This document shows, in pieces, positions 20,039 through 26,985 of a stretch of 27,407 nt of DNA. The first letter of the stretch is position 1. Every line of letters starts with the position of its first letter. The translations under genes and the position numbers were made by a program. The notes beneath the pieces were generated by a model. It ran no database searches. It saw only the letters and a program-made list of their open reading frames with translations, and was not told the DNA's origin. The DNA comes from a virus, in the IMG/VR virus record IMGVR_UViG_3300015195_000014, positions 1 through 27,407 of that record, one strand, 5' to 3'.

Positions 20039-20751
20039 CCCGAGCGGAGGCGATCGCCAAGGCGATAGAGCACCTCGCCGCGTCGGAGGGCTCGACCGAC
20101 GTCGAATACCGCCTCGTCGAGTGCCGCACCGCCGAGGCGTACATCAAGATGGCCGAGCTGCTGCCCTGGGAGAAGGCAATGGCCGCCGGCGTCGTCGGAG
20201 TACTCGGCGCCGGGCCCCACGGCCGGGAGATAGCCGCCCGCGGCCTGTGCCTGTGCCGGGTGGCGCACCACCACGACTTCGCACTCTTCGACGACGACGC
20301 CGACGGCTACAAGCCCTGTTCCGCCTGGGACGGCCCCTACGTCGTCGGTTCCGCCTGGCCGGCGATTCGCCGCCGCATCGCAGCCAAGGCGCTCGGCCGC
20401 CCGGCCTGGGGCTCGGGCGTCGTGCTGTTCCCCGGCGCCTACGTCTCGCCTGGGGCGTTCCTCGGGAACCACACGCACGTCGGGCCGAACGCCGTCGTGT
20501 CGCACGGCTGCCGCATCGGCAGCTATGTCCAGATCTGCGCAAACGCTGCACTGGGAGGCGAGGTGACCGTGGCCGACGGCGTGTTCATCGGCATCGGCGC
20601 CAACGTCATCCACGGCGGCATCATCATCGGAGCAGGCGCTGTCATCGGTGCCGGGGCCGTCGTGACCCGCGACGTTCGCCCCGGTGCGGTCTGCATGGGT
20701 GTGCCGGCGGCCGAGCGACGCCGGATGCCGTCGCCAGTGTGGGAGGTCTGA
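20035..20751 (+). CDS. NeuD/PglD-type sugar O-acyltransferase (left-handed beta-helix)
   Basis: 238 aa; GTG 20035 in a GTGA overlap. Residues 1-~50 are a helical extension. GVVGVLGAGPHGREIA (~52-67) is the start of the NeuD/PglD nucleotide-sugar-binding domain. From ~130 hexapeptide repeats build the beta-helix: VSPGAFLGNHTHVGPNAVVS, HGCRIGSYVQICANAALGGE, VTVADGVFIGIGANVIHGGI, IIGAGAVIGAGAVVTRDV, ending VCMGVPAAERR. The His in SHGCRIG is the expected catalytic base. Such enzymes acetylate sialic acids or UDP-amino sugars using acetyl-CoA. Next to glycosyltransferases it points to an O- or N-acylated sugar as the product of the cassette. Confidence 0.82.
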   Translation: MTRAEAIAKAIEHLAASEGSTDVEYRLVECRTAEAYIKMAELLPWEKAMAAGVVGVLGAGPHGREIAARGLCLCRVAHHHDFALFDDDADGYKPCSAWDGPYVVGSAWPAIRRRIAAKALGRPAWGSGVVLFPGAYVSPGAFLGNHTHVGPNAVVSHGCRIGSYVQICANAALGGEVTVADGVFIGIGANVIHGGIIIGAGAVIGAGAVVTRDVRPGAVCMGVPAAERRRMPSPVWEV

Positions 20752-21314
20752 TGCCTAACCCCGTGGTCACCACCTACGGTCCCGGCGAGCAGCCGGTGGC
20801 GTTCGTCCCCGGCGATTTCATTCTGTGCCGCAACCTGAGCAAGTGGTGGACGAAAGCAGGCTTCGTGAGCGGCGCTATCCGCTTCGGCGAGCGCCTCCAC
20901 CTCCACGGCGCAGACCGCCAGTACGCCCGCTGGAACCACGCCGTGTGCGTGTCGGGCGACGGCGCCGGCAAGGCGTGGCTCGTCGAGGCGCTCGGCCACG
21001 GCGTGCAGCGTTCCCCACTCGACACCTACAAGCCGGTCGAGTTCCTCTACGTCGCCACCGACCTCGACGACAGCGAGCGGGCAGACTTCGTGGGCTACTG
21101 CGAGACCATGGTCGGCACCAAGTACGGCTTCCTGACCATCGTGTCCATCGCGCTCAGGCTGCTGGGCGGGCCGCGCGTCGGCTTCAGCCAGTCGGGCACT
21201 GTGATCTGTTCCGGCCTCGTGGCGGCGGCTCTTTCGATCTGGAAGTGGAAGTCCAACCCCGCCTTCGTGATGCCGTCGGACCTGGCGGCCTTCCATGGGA
21301 TCAGGGACACCTGA
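20751..21314 (+). CDS. Permuted papain-like (NlpC/P60, YiiX-type) hydrolase
   Basis: 187 aa; ATG 20751 after GGGAGG (20741-20746) and overlapping the previous TGA. The order of candidate active-site residues is His first, Cys last: YARWNHAVCVSGD (H63), WLVEALGHGV (E79), then GTVICSGLVAAAL (C153). This is the circularly permuted NlpC/P60 arrangement of the YaeF/YiiX type, with VGTKYGFLTIVSIALRLLGG between. Such enzymes hydrolyse peptide, amide or acyl-ester bonds, sometimes of lipids or cell-wall peptides. Within a sugar cassette it may remove an acyl group or act on the envelope; this is inference. There is no signal peptide. Confidence 0.72.
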   Translation: MPNPVVTTYGPGEQPVAFVPGDFILCRNLSKWWTKAGFVSGAIRFGERLHLHGADRQYARWNHAVCVSGDGAGKAWLVEALGHGVQRSPLDTYKPVEFLYVATDLDDSERADFVGYCETMVGTKYGFLTIVSIALRLLGGPRVGFSQSGTVICSGLVAAALSIWKWKSNPAFVMPSDLAAFHGIRDT

Positions 21315-21547
21315 TGGCCGCCGGCCCCGGTGCAACTGACGGCGTCGCGCTCGTGCGCTCGGTGATCACTGACGACCGCGACGCGCTGTGTCTGATGCTG
21401 CGCTCGATGACCTGCGCCGAGCGCTGCGACGCGCTGCTGTTCCTCGTCGGCTTCTCACAGAGCCTGCTGGCAGAGGTGGCGGCCGGCCGCTCCACGACGC
21501 CGGGGTGGCTGCTCGACGAGTGCGTCGCCCGCTGGGCGGCAACGTGA
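21314..21547 (+). CDS. Hypothetical protein, 77 aa
   Basis: ATG 21314 overlaps the hydrolase stop, and its own TGA overlaps the GTG of the next glycosyltransferase. Helical (VALVRSVITDDRDALCLMLR, CAERCDALLFLVGFSQSLLA, TTPGWLLDECVARWAA) with three or four Cys. It looks like a small four-helix or HTH-like unit, but no family is recognised. Strong coupling on both sides makes it a genuine member of the cassette. Confidence 0.6.
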   Translation: MAAGPGATDGVALVRSVITDDRDALCLMLRSMTCAERCDALLFLVGFSQSLLAEVAAGRSTTPGWLLDECVARWAAT

Positions 21548-22296
21548 GCGTCCGAGCCGTGCTGATGGCCCGTGACGAAGCCGACGTCATCGCCTACACC
21601 ATTGAGCACCTGCTCGCCGAGGGCGTCGACCGAATCGTCGTCGCCGACAACCGCTCGGCGGACGCCACCCGCTCCATCCTCGACACCTACGCCGGCTGCG
21701 CCCCGGTCACCGTCATCGACGACCCCGTCCCGGCCTACTACCAGGCGGCCAAGATGTCGGCGCTCGCCGCCCGGGGCGCCACCGCCGGCGACTGGGTCCT
21801 GCCGGTCGACGCCGACGAGCTGTGGCATTGCCTCGACGGCGAGCCCCTCGCCGAGCGACTTCGTGCTCTCGATGCCGACGTGGTGACCGCCGCCCCGCTC
21901 GTGCACGTGCCCCGGCCCGACGACGACCAGGGCGACCCCAACCCGTTCACCCGGACCAGCCACGTCGCTGTGTCGTCCGACCAGATGACGAAGGTGGCGT
22001 TCCGTTGGCGCCCCGGCGTCGAGCTGGCGATGGGCAACCACTCCGTGTTCGGAGCCGGGCACCGCACCGCCGGAGGCGTGCTCGGCGTACGGCACTTCCA
22101 GTGGCGGTCGCTGTCACAGGTGAGGCGTAAGGTCTCAGACGGGGTCGCAGCTCTCGACGAGGCGGGAGCTGGGCCGTTCACCGGCACACACTGGCGGGCT
22201 CTGGCAGCGGCCGACGACGCCGGCCTGGAGCGCTGGTGGGACGACTACCGCTCACAGGCGGTCCGGCTCGACCCTGCGCCGTGGCGGGGGCGCTGA
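21544..22296 (+). CDS. Glycosyltransferase family 2-like protein, 250 aa
   Basis: GTG 21544 in a GTGA overlap. VRAVLMARDEADVIAYTIEH is the start of GT2-like (Glyco_tranf_2_4) enzymes, followed by GVDRIVVADNRSADATRSIL and TAGDWVLPVDADELWHCLDG with the DADE (DxD-type) metal motif. The C-terminal half (FRWRPGVELAMGNHSVFG, LGVRHFQWRSLSQVRRKVSD) has the H.QWRS.SQ...K segment seen in phage and bacterial members that act after the DxD site. It should transfer a sugar from a nucleotide donor to an unknown acceptor in the cytoplasm. Confidence 0.82.
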   Translation: MSVRAVLMARDEADVIAYTIEHLLAEGVDRIVVADNRSADATRSILDTYAGCAPVTVIDDPVPAYYQAAKMSALAARGATAGDWVLPVDADELWHCLDGEPLAERLRALDADVVTAAPLVHVPRPDDDQGDPNPFTRTSHVAVSSDQMTKVAFRWRPGVELAMGNHSVFGAGHRTAGGVLGVRHFQWRSLSQVRRKVSDGVAALDEAGAGPFTGTHWRALAAADDAGLERWWDDYRSQAVRLDPAPWRGR

Positions 22297-22297
22297 G

Positions 22298-22849
22298 TTG
22301 GCCACGATCGCAGCCCTCGTCCTGTCCCTGCCCGAGCGCTCGCACCTGCTCACCGAGTGCCTTGCCGCCGTCCACGCACAGACCCGTCAACCCGACGACG
22401 TCGTGGTTGGCGTGGACTGCTCCCGGCGTGGCCAGGTCCACAACTCCAACCGGCTGTTGGACGCCACCGACTCCGACTGGCTGGCGTTCTGCGACTCGGA
22501 CGACCTGTGGTGGCCCGAGCACCTCGCCGTCGCCGAGAAGTACTTCGACACCGCCGACGTCGTCGTCTCCCGCTTCGAGCTCGTCGGCCGACCCTGGAGC
22601 ACCATCGAGCCTTGGCACGACGACTTCGAGGATCTGAGGTTCACGAACTGGGTCGGCTCGCCGTCGATGGTCGTAGCAAGGCGCCAGCGCTTCGGCCGGT
22701 GGTGTGAACCGTTCCGGCCGTTCCGCTGGATTGACTGGGCCAACTGGAACCGGCTGCTCGACGACGGATGCCGGTTCGTCGACACCGGCGTGGTGACCAC
22801 CAGCTACCGGTTCGGCGAATGGAGCAACGGGAGCTGGCGGGCCAGCTAG
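22298..22849 (+). CDS. Glycosyltransferase family 2, compact, 183 aa
   Basis: TTG 22298 is one base after the previous stop. TIAALVLSLPERSHLLTECL, AAVHAQTRQPDDVVVGVDCS and DSDWLAFCDSDDLWWPEHLA give the GT2 fold with the DSDD donor/metal motif. It lacks the long C-terminal extension of many GT2 enzymes but includes FTNWVGSPSMVVARRQRFG and WIDWANWNRLLDDGCRFVDT, the acceptor side. Last sugar gene of the cassette; its TAG overlaps the TAG of the converging minus-strand gene (CTAG). Confidence 0.82.
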   Translation: MATIAALVLSLPERSHLLTECLAAVHAQTRQPDDVVVGVDCSRRGQVHNSNRLLDATDSDWLAFCDSDDLWWPEHLAVAEKYFDTADVVVSRFELVGRPWSTIEPWHDDFEDLRFTNWVGSPSMVVARRQRFGRWCEPFRPFRWIDWANWNRLLDDGCRFVDTGVVTTSYRFGEWSNGSWRAS

Positions 22850-23022
22850 GTCACCAGTAGTGCCCTCGCTGCCATCCAGGGGCAGGTGTCGAAGTGCGGC
22901 TCCTCGGGAAAGTAGGCGAGGCACCATATGCACGGTCCGCCGGGGTAGGAGCGGAGCGGCTCCTCGGGTGCCAGTCGGTTCAGCACCTCTTGAGGGATCA
23001 CCACTGCGTCGCGCTCAGCCAA
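22846..23022 (-). CDS. Minus-strand small zinc-finger-like protein, 58 aa
   Basis: The reverse strand encodes LAERDAVVIPQEVLNRLAPE, then GGPCIWCLAYFPEEPHFDTC and PWMAARALLVT. CxxC with H and C downstream makes a plausible single-zinc site. TTG 23022 is the first start in the frame (an in-frame stop lies ~28 bp upstream); GTGs a few codons later are alternatives. The plus strand here contains no coding-like sequence. Stop codons of this gene and the glycosyltransferase overlap as CTAG. The 37 bp to the connector ATG at 23060 form a divergent gap. A good moron candidate; function unknown. Confidence 0.5.
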   Translation of the reverse strand: MAERDAVVIPQEVLNRLAPEEPLRSYPGGPCIWCLAYFPEEPHFDTCPWMAARALLVT

Positions 23023-23059
23023 TGCCCATTGACGGTAGTCCCAACACTAGGAGGCGAGC

Positions 23060-23688
23060 ATGGCTGACTACACCGACATCGCCACTCTGAAGGGCTACCT
23101 GTCCATCGTCAACTCGAACAGCGACACGCTGCTGGGCGCCGCCATCACGGCGCCTCCAGGGCGATCGACAGGTCCTGTCAGCGGCGCTTCTGGCTCGACG
23201 CCGCGGCGGTCGCCCGCACCTTCGAGCCCGACACCCTGCTCGACCTGACACTGCCGATCGGCAACGACATCGGCTCGCAAACCGGGCTCGTGGTGGCCAC
23301 CGACCCTTCCGGGCGCGGCGTCTTCGACACCGTGTGGGCGAGCACCGACTTCCAGCTGCTCCCCTACAACGCCGCCGCCGGGCCCGAGCCCGAGCCGTGG
23401 ACGGCGCTGCGTGCCGTCGGCACCAAGACCTTCCCCTGGCTCCTGAACACGTGGCTGACGCGCCTCGACCGGGTGCAGATCACGGCCAAGTGGGGCTGGC
23501 CGGCGGTGCCGGCGGACGTCACCCAGGCGTGCCTCATCAAGGCGGCCCGGCTGTTCCACCGCAAGGAGTCCATCCAGGGCATCGCAGGCGTCAGCGACTT
23601 CGGCCCCGTTAGGTTGAGCAAGGGCGAGGACTCAGACGTGCTGCTGCTGCTGGGGCCCTATGTCGCGATGCCAGTGCTCGTTAGGTAG
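23060..23688 (+). CDS. Head-tail connector (gp6-like adaptor), frame-broken
   Basis: ATG 23060 after TAGGAGG (23048-23054). Frame 1 reads MADYTDIATLKGYLSIVNSN, then SDTLLGAAITA; the continuation SRAIDRSCQRRFWLDAAAVA, RTFEPDTLLDLTLPIGNDIG, then WPAVPADVTQACLIKAARLF, HRKESIQGIAGVSDFG is one base back (-1 step near 23150-23154). Joined, it is a complete ~209-residue gp6-like adaptor: helical N-terminus, Cys-Arg-Arg-Phe segment, and the P.DV..A....A...F.R...I.G......G motif. The adaptor joins portal and tail. An essential gene should not be broken in a live phage, so a missing base in the sequence is the leading explanation. Confidence 0.78.
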
Positions 23689-23694
23689 GAGGAC

Positions 23695-24078
23695 ATGGAC
23701 CTCGCCGCCGCACGCACCGCCGTCAAGAACCGACTGGCCACCATCAGCGGACTCACCGCGTACGACACCGTCCCGGGCAGCCCCCAGGTGCCCTGCGTGA
23801 TCGTGCGGCCCGAGCTCATCGACCTCTCGGCCGTCTTCGACGTCGGCCCGGCGGACGTTCGCTTCGCCCTGCAGGTGCTCGTGCAGCTGTCCGACTGGGC
23901 CTCCGCCCAGAACGCCCTCGACGCCTACATCTCCACCGGCACCTCGACGTCGATCGCCGATGCCTTCAATGCGGGAGCGCCGAACGCAGCCGTGCTCACC
24001 GCCGACGGCTACGGCCACGTCGACTACGGCGAGGTCACCTTCGCCTGCGTGACGTTCCACGTGGTTGTGCTGGCCTGA
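23695..24078 (+). CDS. Tail terminator/completion-like protein
   Basis: 127 aa; ATG 23695 after TAGGAGG (23686-23692). MDLAAARTAVKNRLATISG, then LTAYDTVPGSPQVPCVIVRP, VRFALQVLVQLSDWASAQNA, LDAYISTGTSTSIADAF and VDYGEVTFACVTFHVVVLA follow the small alpha/beta tail-terminator pattern (P.VIV.P .... F.LQVLV...D..S.Q..LD.Y). Gene order (connector, this protein, gp10-like, tail tube) matches. It would cap the tail tube at the neck. Identification rests on pattern and synteny. Confidence 0.7.
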   Translation: MDLAAARTAVKNRLATISGLTAYDTVPGSPQVPCVIVRPELIDLSAVFDVGPADVRFALQVLVQLSDWASAQNALDAYISTGTSTSIADAFNAGAPNAAVLTADGYGHVDYGEVTFACVTFHVVVLA

Positions 24079-24515
24079 TGGGCGCCCTCGCCAGTCCCGC
24101 CGACATGGTGAAGCGATTCCAGTCCGCCTCCGCGGGCGCCCCCGCCGCGCTCGCCTCGGGCGTCAAGGCGGCGGCGGCGATCATGCAGGGGTCGGTGCTG
24201 CTCGCCTCGGGCCGCTACGCCGGTCACAAGATCACCCGCACCAGGGTCACGCTCATCCCCGGCTCCGAGCCCCGAGCGCTCGTCAAGATGTCGAGCCGCA
24301 AAGCACACCTGCTCGATCACCCGACCAAGCCCCACGACATCGGCGCCGGCCGGGTCCTCGCCTTCGGGGGCAACGTGGTCACGGGCCCCGTGCACCACCC
24401 CGGGACCCGGGGCAAGTTCATGTGGGAGCGTGGCCTGGAGGTCGCACGGCCGAGGATGGTCGCAGCCGTCAACGACGCCGTCATGGCCCCGGTGGTCAAG
24501 GCGTTCCTGGCGTGA
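24078..24515 (+). CDS. HK97 gp10-like tail-completion protein
   Basis: 145 aa, ATG overlapping the previous TGA. The C-terminal part, GPVHHPGTRGKFMWERGLEV and ARPRMVAAVNDAV, is the HPGT.....W..A...... signature of gp10/neck proteins. The N-terminus is helical (DMVKRFQSASAGAPAALASG), followed by strands (YAGHKITRTRVTLIPGSEPR). It probably takes part in joining the finished tail to the head. The stop overlaps the GTG of a glycosyltransferase, which is unexpected because the tail tube gene normally follows. Confidence 0.78.
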   Translation: MGALASPADMVKRFQSASAGAPAALASGVKAAAAIMQGSVLLASGRYAGHKITRTRVTLIPGSEPRALVKMSSRKAHLLDHPTKPHDIGAGRVLAFGGNVVTGPVHHPGTRGKFMWERGLEVARPRMVAAVNDAVMAPVVKAFLA

Positions 24516-25555
24516 AGATCCTCACGGTGCACCCCGGCCCCGAGTTCTCGGTGGCCGACGTCCACCGGGGCTATCACCGGGCGCTGGTCGGCCTGGGATG
24601 CCAGGTCGTCGACATCGCCTACCACGAGCGGCTCAGCTTCTACTCCAACGCCGGGCGCATGACCGCCGACGGCAGTTTCGTCCGCATGGTCGATGAGGTG
24701 GGCGCCGTACGCCTGGCGGCCAAAGGCATCGAGGCCGCCTGCTACGAGTTCCGCCCCGACGTCGTCCTGGTGGTTAGCGGGTTCTTCGTGCCCCTCGACA
24801 CCCTCGACGTCATCCGCTCGCACGGCACCAAGGTCGTGCTCATGCACACCGAATCGCCCTATGAGGACGTCCGCCAGCTGGTGCGTGCGGCTCACGCCGA
24901 CCTGAACGTGCTGAACGACCCGACCAACATCGACCGCTTCGCCGAGCTCGGCGCCGCCGTCTACCTGCCCCACGCCTACGACCCGACCGTGCATCACCCG
25001 GGGCCGGCATGGCCCGACCACCACTGCGACTTCTGCTTCGTCGGCACCGGTTACCCGAGCCGCGTGGAGTTCTTCGAAGCGGTCGACTTCACCGGCGTCG
25101 ACGTCGCACTGGCCGGCAACTGGCAGCACCTGGCCGAGGCCTCGCCGCTGCGCAAGTTCGTGGCTCACGACGTCGACGACTGCTGCGACAACGACGAGGC
25201 GGCGGCGCTCTACCGGGGCGCCAAGCTCGGCGCCAACCTCTACCGCAGAGACGCCGAGCGTCCCGAACTGGCCGACGGCTGGTCGATGGGGCCACGCGAG
25301 GTGGAGATGGCGGCGTGTGGCCTGGCGTTCCTGCGCGAATCCCGCGGCGAGGGTGACGACGTCTTGCCCATGCTGCCCACCTTCGACGGACCCGGCGACT
25401 TCGCCGAGAAGCTCCGGTGGTGGCTCGCCCACGACGACCAGCGCCGCTCCGTTGCCGCGCAGGCACGCGACGCCGTCGCCGGCCGCACGTTCACGGCGAA
25501 CGCCGTGGCATTGCTCACGGCGCTTGACGCCTTGCCCGCTTCGTATCTCGTCTGA
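24512..25555 (+). CDS. CgeB-like glycosyltransferase (GT-B fold)
   Basis: 347 aa; GTG 24512 in a GTGA overlap. Domain 1: KILTVHPGPEFSVADVHRGY, VVLVVSGFFVPLDTLDVIRS, VVLMHTESPYEDVRQLVRAA. Domain 2: CDFCFVGTGYPSRVEFFEAV, VDVALAGNWQHLAEASPLRK, YRGAKLGANLYRRDAERPEL, then GPREVEMAACGLAFLRESRG, the R..E..ACG donor-binding segment of GT-B enzymes, and a final wraparound helix (QRRSVAAQARDAVAGRTF). This is a different fold from the GT-A genes at 17830-22849, so the phage has both classes. It sits between neck and tail tube genes, suggesting a tail or host-surface target. The 3' end overlaps the converging HNH gene by 41 bases. Confidence 0.8.
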   Translation: MKILTVHPGPEFSVADVHRGYHRALVGLGCQVVDIAYHERLSFYSNAGRMTADGSFVRMVDEVGAVRLAAKGIEAACYEFRPDVVLVVSGFFVPLDTLDVIRSHGTKVVLMHTESPYEDVRQLVRAAHADLNVLNDPTNIDRFAELGAAVYLPHAYDPTVHHPGPAWPDHHCDFCFVGTGYPSRVEFFEAVDFTGVDVALAGNWQHLAEASPLRKFVAHDVDDCCDNDEAAALYRGAKLGANLYRRDAERPELADGWSMGPREVEMAACGLAFLRESRGEGDDVLPMLPTFDGPGDFAEKLRWWLAHDDQRRSVAAQARDAVAGRTFTANAVALLTALDALPASYLV

Positions 25556-26231
25556 TCTTCTCACACGCCCGACAACCACGAGCGCCGTCCTTGCGCACGT
25601 AGCCGTTCGGCGGTTCGAACGAATGACCGTGAATGCACGAATCCCGCCGAGCGAACACAGCGGCGGTGTTGCCGCCGCGAAGAATGTTCACGGCAAGCGT
25701 CACCGCTTCCAGGTGCCCCTGACCCGGCTGCGTGTCGGCGCCGGCCCGGACGCATAGGGGCGTCTTGCATAGATGGTCGATGGTGAGCCCGTCCGGTATC
25801 GGGCCGACCATCAATTCGTATGCGTAGCGATGGACTCCGACGTTCCTGCCGCTCACCTTGAAGACGCCATATTTGAGGCTTGCAGTCGGCGACCCTCCGT
25901 TGGAAAGTCCGGTCCACAACCAGCAGCGTCCAAGGTCACCGAGTACCGGATGCGGTGGTGGGGTCGGGCCGTACTTGTCGACCTTTGCCCAGAACCGTGG
26001 CTCAGGGTCCCACTTCGTGCCGAACCGACCGTTGTGCAACATCTGACGGTAATGACGGTCACATAGACCGCCGACCAGGGCTGCTCGGGTGCAGCCCGGT
26101 CCCGAGCAGCGAGGCCCGCTGCCGGTCTCGATCCCATGCCGGCGCACTGCTTCATAGTGATTTTTGCAAAGTCCGCTTGCCAGAACTGGTAGCGGACAGG
26201 TGCTGTTGGAACAGGTCGCTGTGATCCTCAT
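25515..26231 (-). CDS. HNH homing-type endonuclease on the minus strand
   Basis: 238 aa from the ATG at 26231. Two C-x-x-x-x-C...C-x-x-H fingers precede the nuclease: CSNSTCPLPVLASGLCKNHY (7-26) and CSGPGCTRAALVGGLCDRHY (42-61). The core is GVHRYAYELMVGPIPDGLTI, then DHLCKTPLC (H134, D152, H153) and HLEAVTLAVNILRGGN, a standard HNH fold, with a C-terminal CIHGHSFEPPNGYVRKDGA and CRACEKIRRD zinc unit. An extra ~6-8 residues (RAGADTQPGQG) lie before HLEAV compared with the usual CVNP.HLE. Antisense placement just before the tail tube gene and its A+T-richer DNA mark it as a selfish insertion. Confidence 0.82.
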   Translation of the reverse strand: MRITATCSNSTCPLPVLASGLCKNHYEAVRRHGIETGSGPRCSGPGCTRAALVGGLCDRHYRQMLHNGRFGTKWDPEPRFWAKVDKYGPTPPPHPVLGDLGRCWLWTGLSNGGSPTASLKYGVFKVSGRNVGVHRYAYELMVGPIPDGLTIDHLCKTPLCVRAGADTQPGQGHLEAVTLAVNILRGGNTAAVFARRDSCIHGHSFEPPNGYVRKDGARGCRACEKIRRDTKRARRQAP

Positions 26232-26264
26232 GGCGTCGAATACACTACATGGAAAGAAGGCACA

Positions 26265-26663
26265 GTGGCACGTCTGCACGGCAAGAGCGGCCGTTTGTAT
26301 TGCGACCTCGCCGGCGGGGGCTCCGCCTCCCCGGTCGCATTCCTCAACAAGTGGACGGCGGACTTCCTGACCGACAAGGTCGACGTCACCGCCCTCGGCG
26401 ACTCGAACAAGGTCTACGTCGCCGGCCTGCCCGACTCCAAGGGCACCTTCGCCGGCTTCTACGACGACGCGACGGTGCAGCTCTACACCGCTGCGCACGA
26501 CGGTGTCCCGAGGTCGTTCTACCTTTACCCCTCGACCAACAACCTCGCCCAGTACTGGTACGGCACCTCGCTGTTCGACTTCTCCGTGAGCGGTGGCACC
26601 ACAGAGGCCGTCGCCGTCTCGGGGGCGTGGGCCGCGGCGTCCGCCGTCCTCAAGGTCGGCTGA
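26265..26663 (+). CDS. Major tail protein (tail tube)
   Basis: 132 aa; GTG 26265 four bases after GAAAGAAGG. The pattern is that of small tube proteins: ARLHGKSGRLYCDLAGGGSA, VAFLNKWTADFLTDKVDVTA, LGDSNKVYVAGLPDSKGTFA, GFYDDATVQLYTAAHDG, then YWYGTSLFDFSVSGGTTEA and AVSGAWAAASAVLKVG. The W..D......DVTA.GD...VYV.G......F.G..DD motif matches the tail tube family of siphoviruses. Followed by the chaperone pair and tape measure, as expected. Hexameric rings stacked around the tape measure. Confidence 0.82.
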   Translation: MARLHGKSGRLYCDLAGGGSASPVAFLNKWTADFLTDKVDVTALGDSNKVYVAGLPDSKGTFAGFYDDATVQLYTAAHDGVPRSFYLYPSTNNLAQYWYGTSLFDFSVSGGTTEAVAVSGAWAAASAVLKVG

Positions 26664-26664
26664 G

Positions 26665-26985
26665 TTGGCCGGCCGGCTCGTCTTCGCGCACGACGGCCGG
26701 AAGTACCATCTGGGCGGCCTCCGCCTGCGCGAGGTCGAGGAGCTCGAGCGGCTGCTCGCCTGCCGCTACGTCGAGATCACCCCGGGCGCCAATATGCACC
26801 ACAAGATCGCCGTGATGGCCATGCTGCTGCGTCGCGACCACTCAGACGCCGAGGTCGAGGCGATCGTCGGCGGCCTCAGCCTCGACCAGGTCGAGGAGCT
26901 GTGGAGCTTCGAGGACGACGACCTGCCGGAGGTCTACGAGGACGGAGTCCCTTTGGCACGGGGCGGACCTTCGACGCCTACGTAG
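26665..26985 (+). CDS. Tail assembly chaperone, zero-frame product (gpG-like)
   Basis: 106 aa; TTG 26665 just after the tube stop. GRLVFAHDGRKYHLGGLRLR, EVEELERLLACRYVEITPGA, AVMAMLLRRDHSDAEVEAIV, GGLSLDQVEELWSFEDDDLP. Acidic, helical and sited between tail tube and tape measure, it matches gpG-type chaperones that bind the tape measure and bring tube subunits. Reading on in the zero frame it stops at 26985 just after ARGGPSTPT, whereas slippage at 26949-26955 gives the longer form. Confidence 0.8.
   Translation: MAGRLVFAHDGRKYHLGGLRLREVEELERLLACRYVEITPGANMHHKIAVMAMLLRRDHSDAEVEAIVGGLSLDQVEELWSFEDDDLPEVYEDGVPLARGGPSTPT

Noticed and set aside
23140-23165. Programmed -1 frameshift in the connector gene
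   Set aside because: The overlap lacks a slippery heptamer of X XXY YYZ form and connector genes are not known to be recoded; an indel in the sequence is simpler.
24317-25579. 420-residue minus-strand open frame over the CgeB-like gene
   Set aside because: Antisense shadow; the plus strand shows a full GT-B enzyme. Only the HNH gene at 25515-26231 on this strand is convincing.
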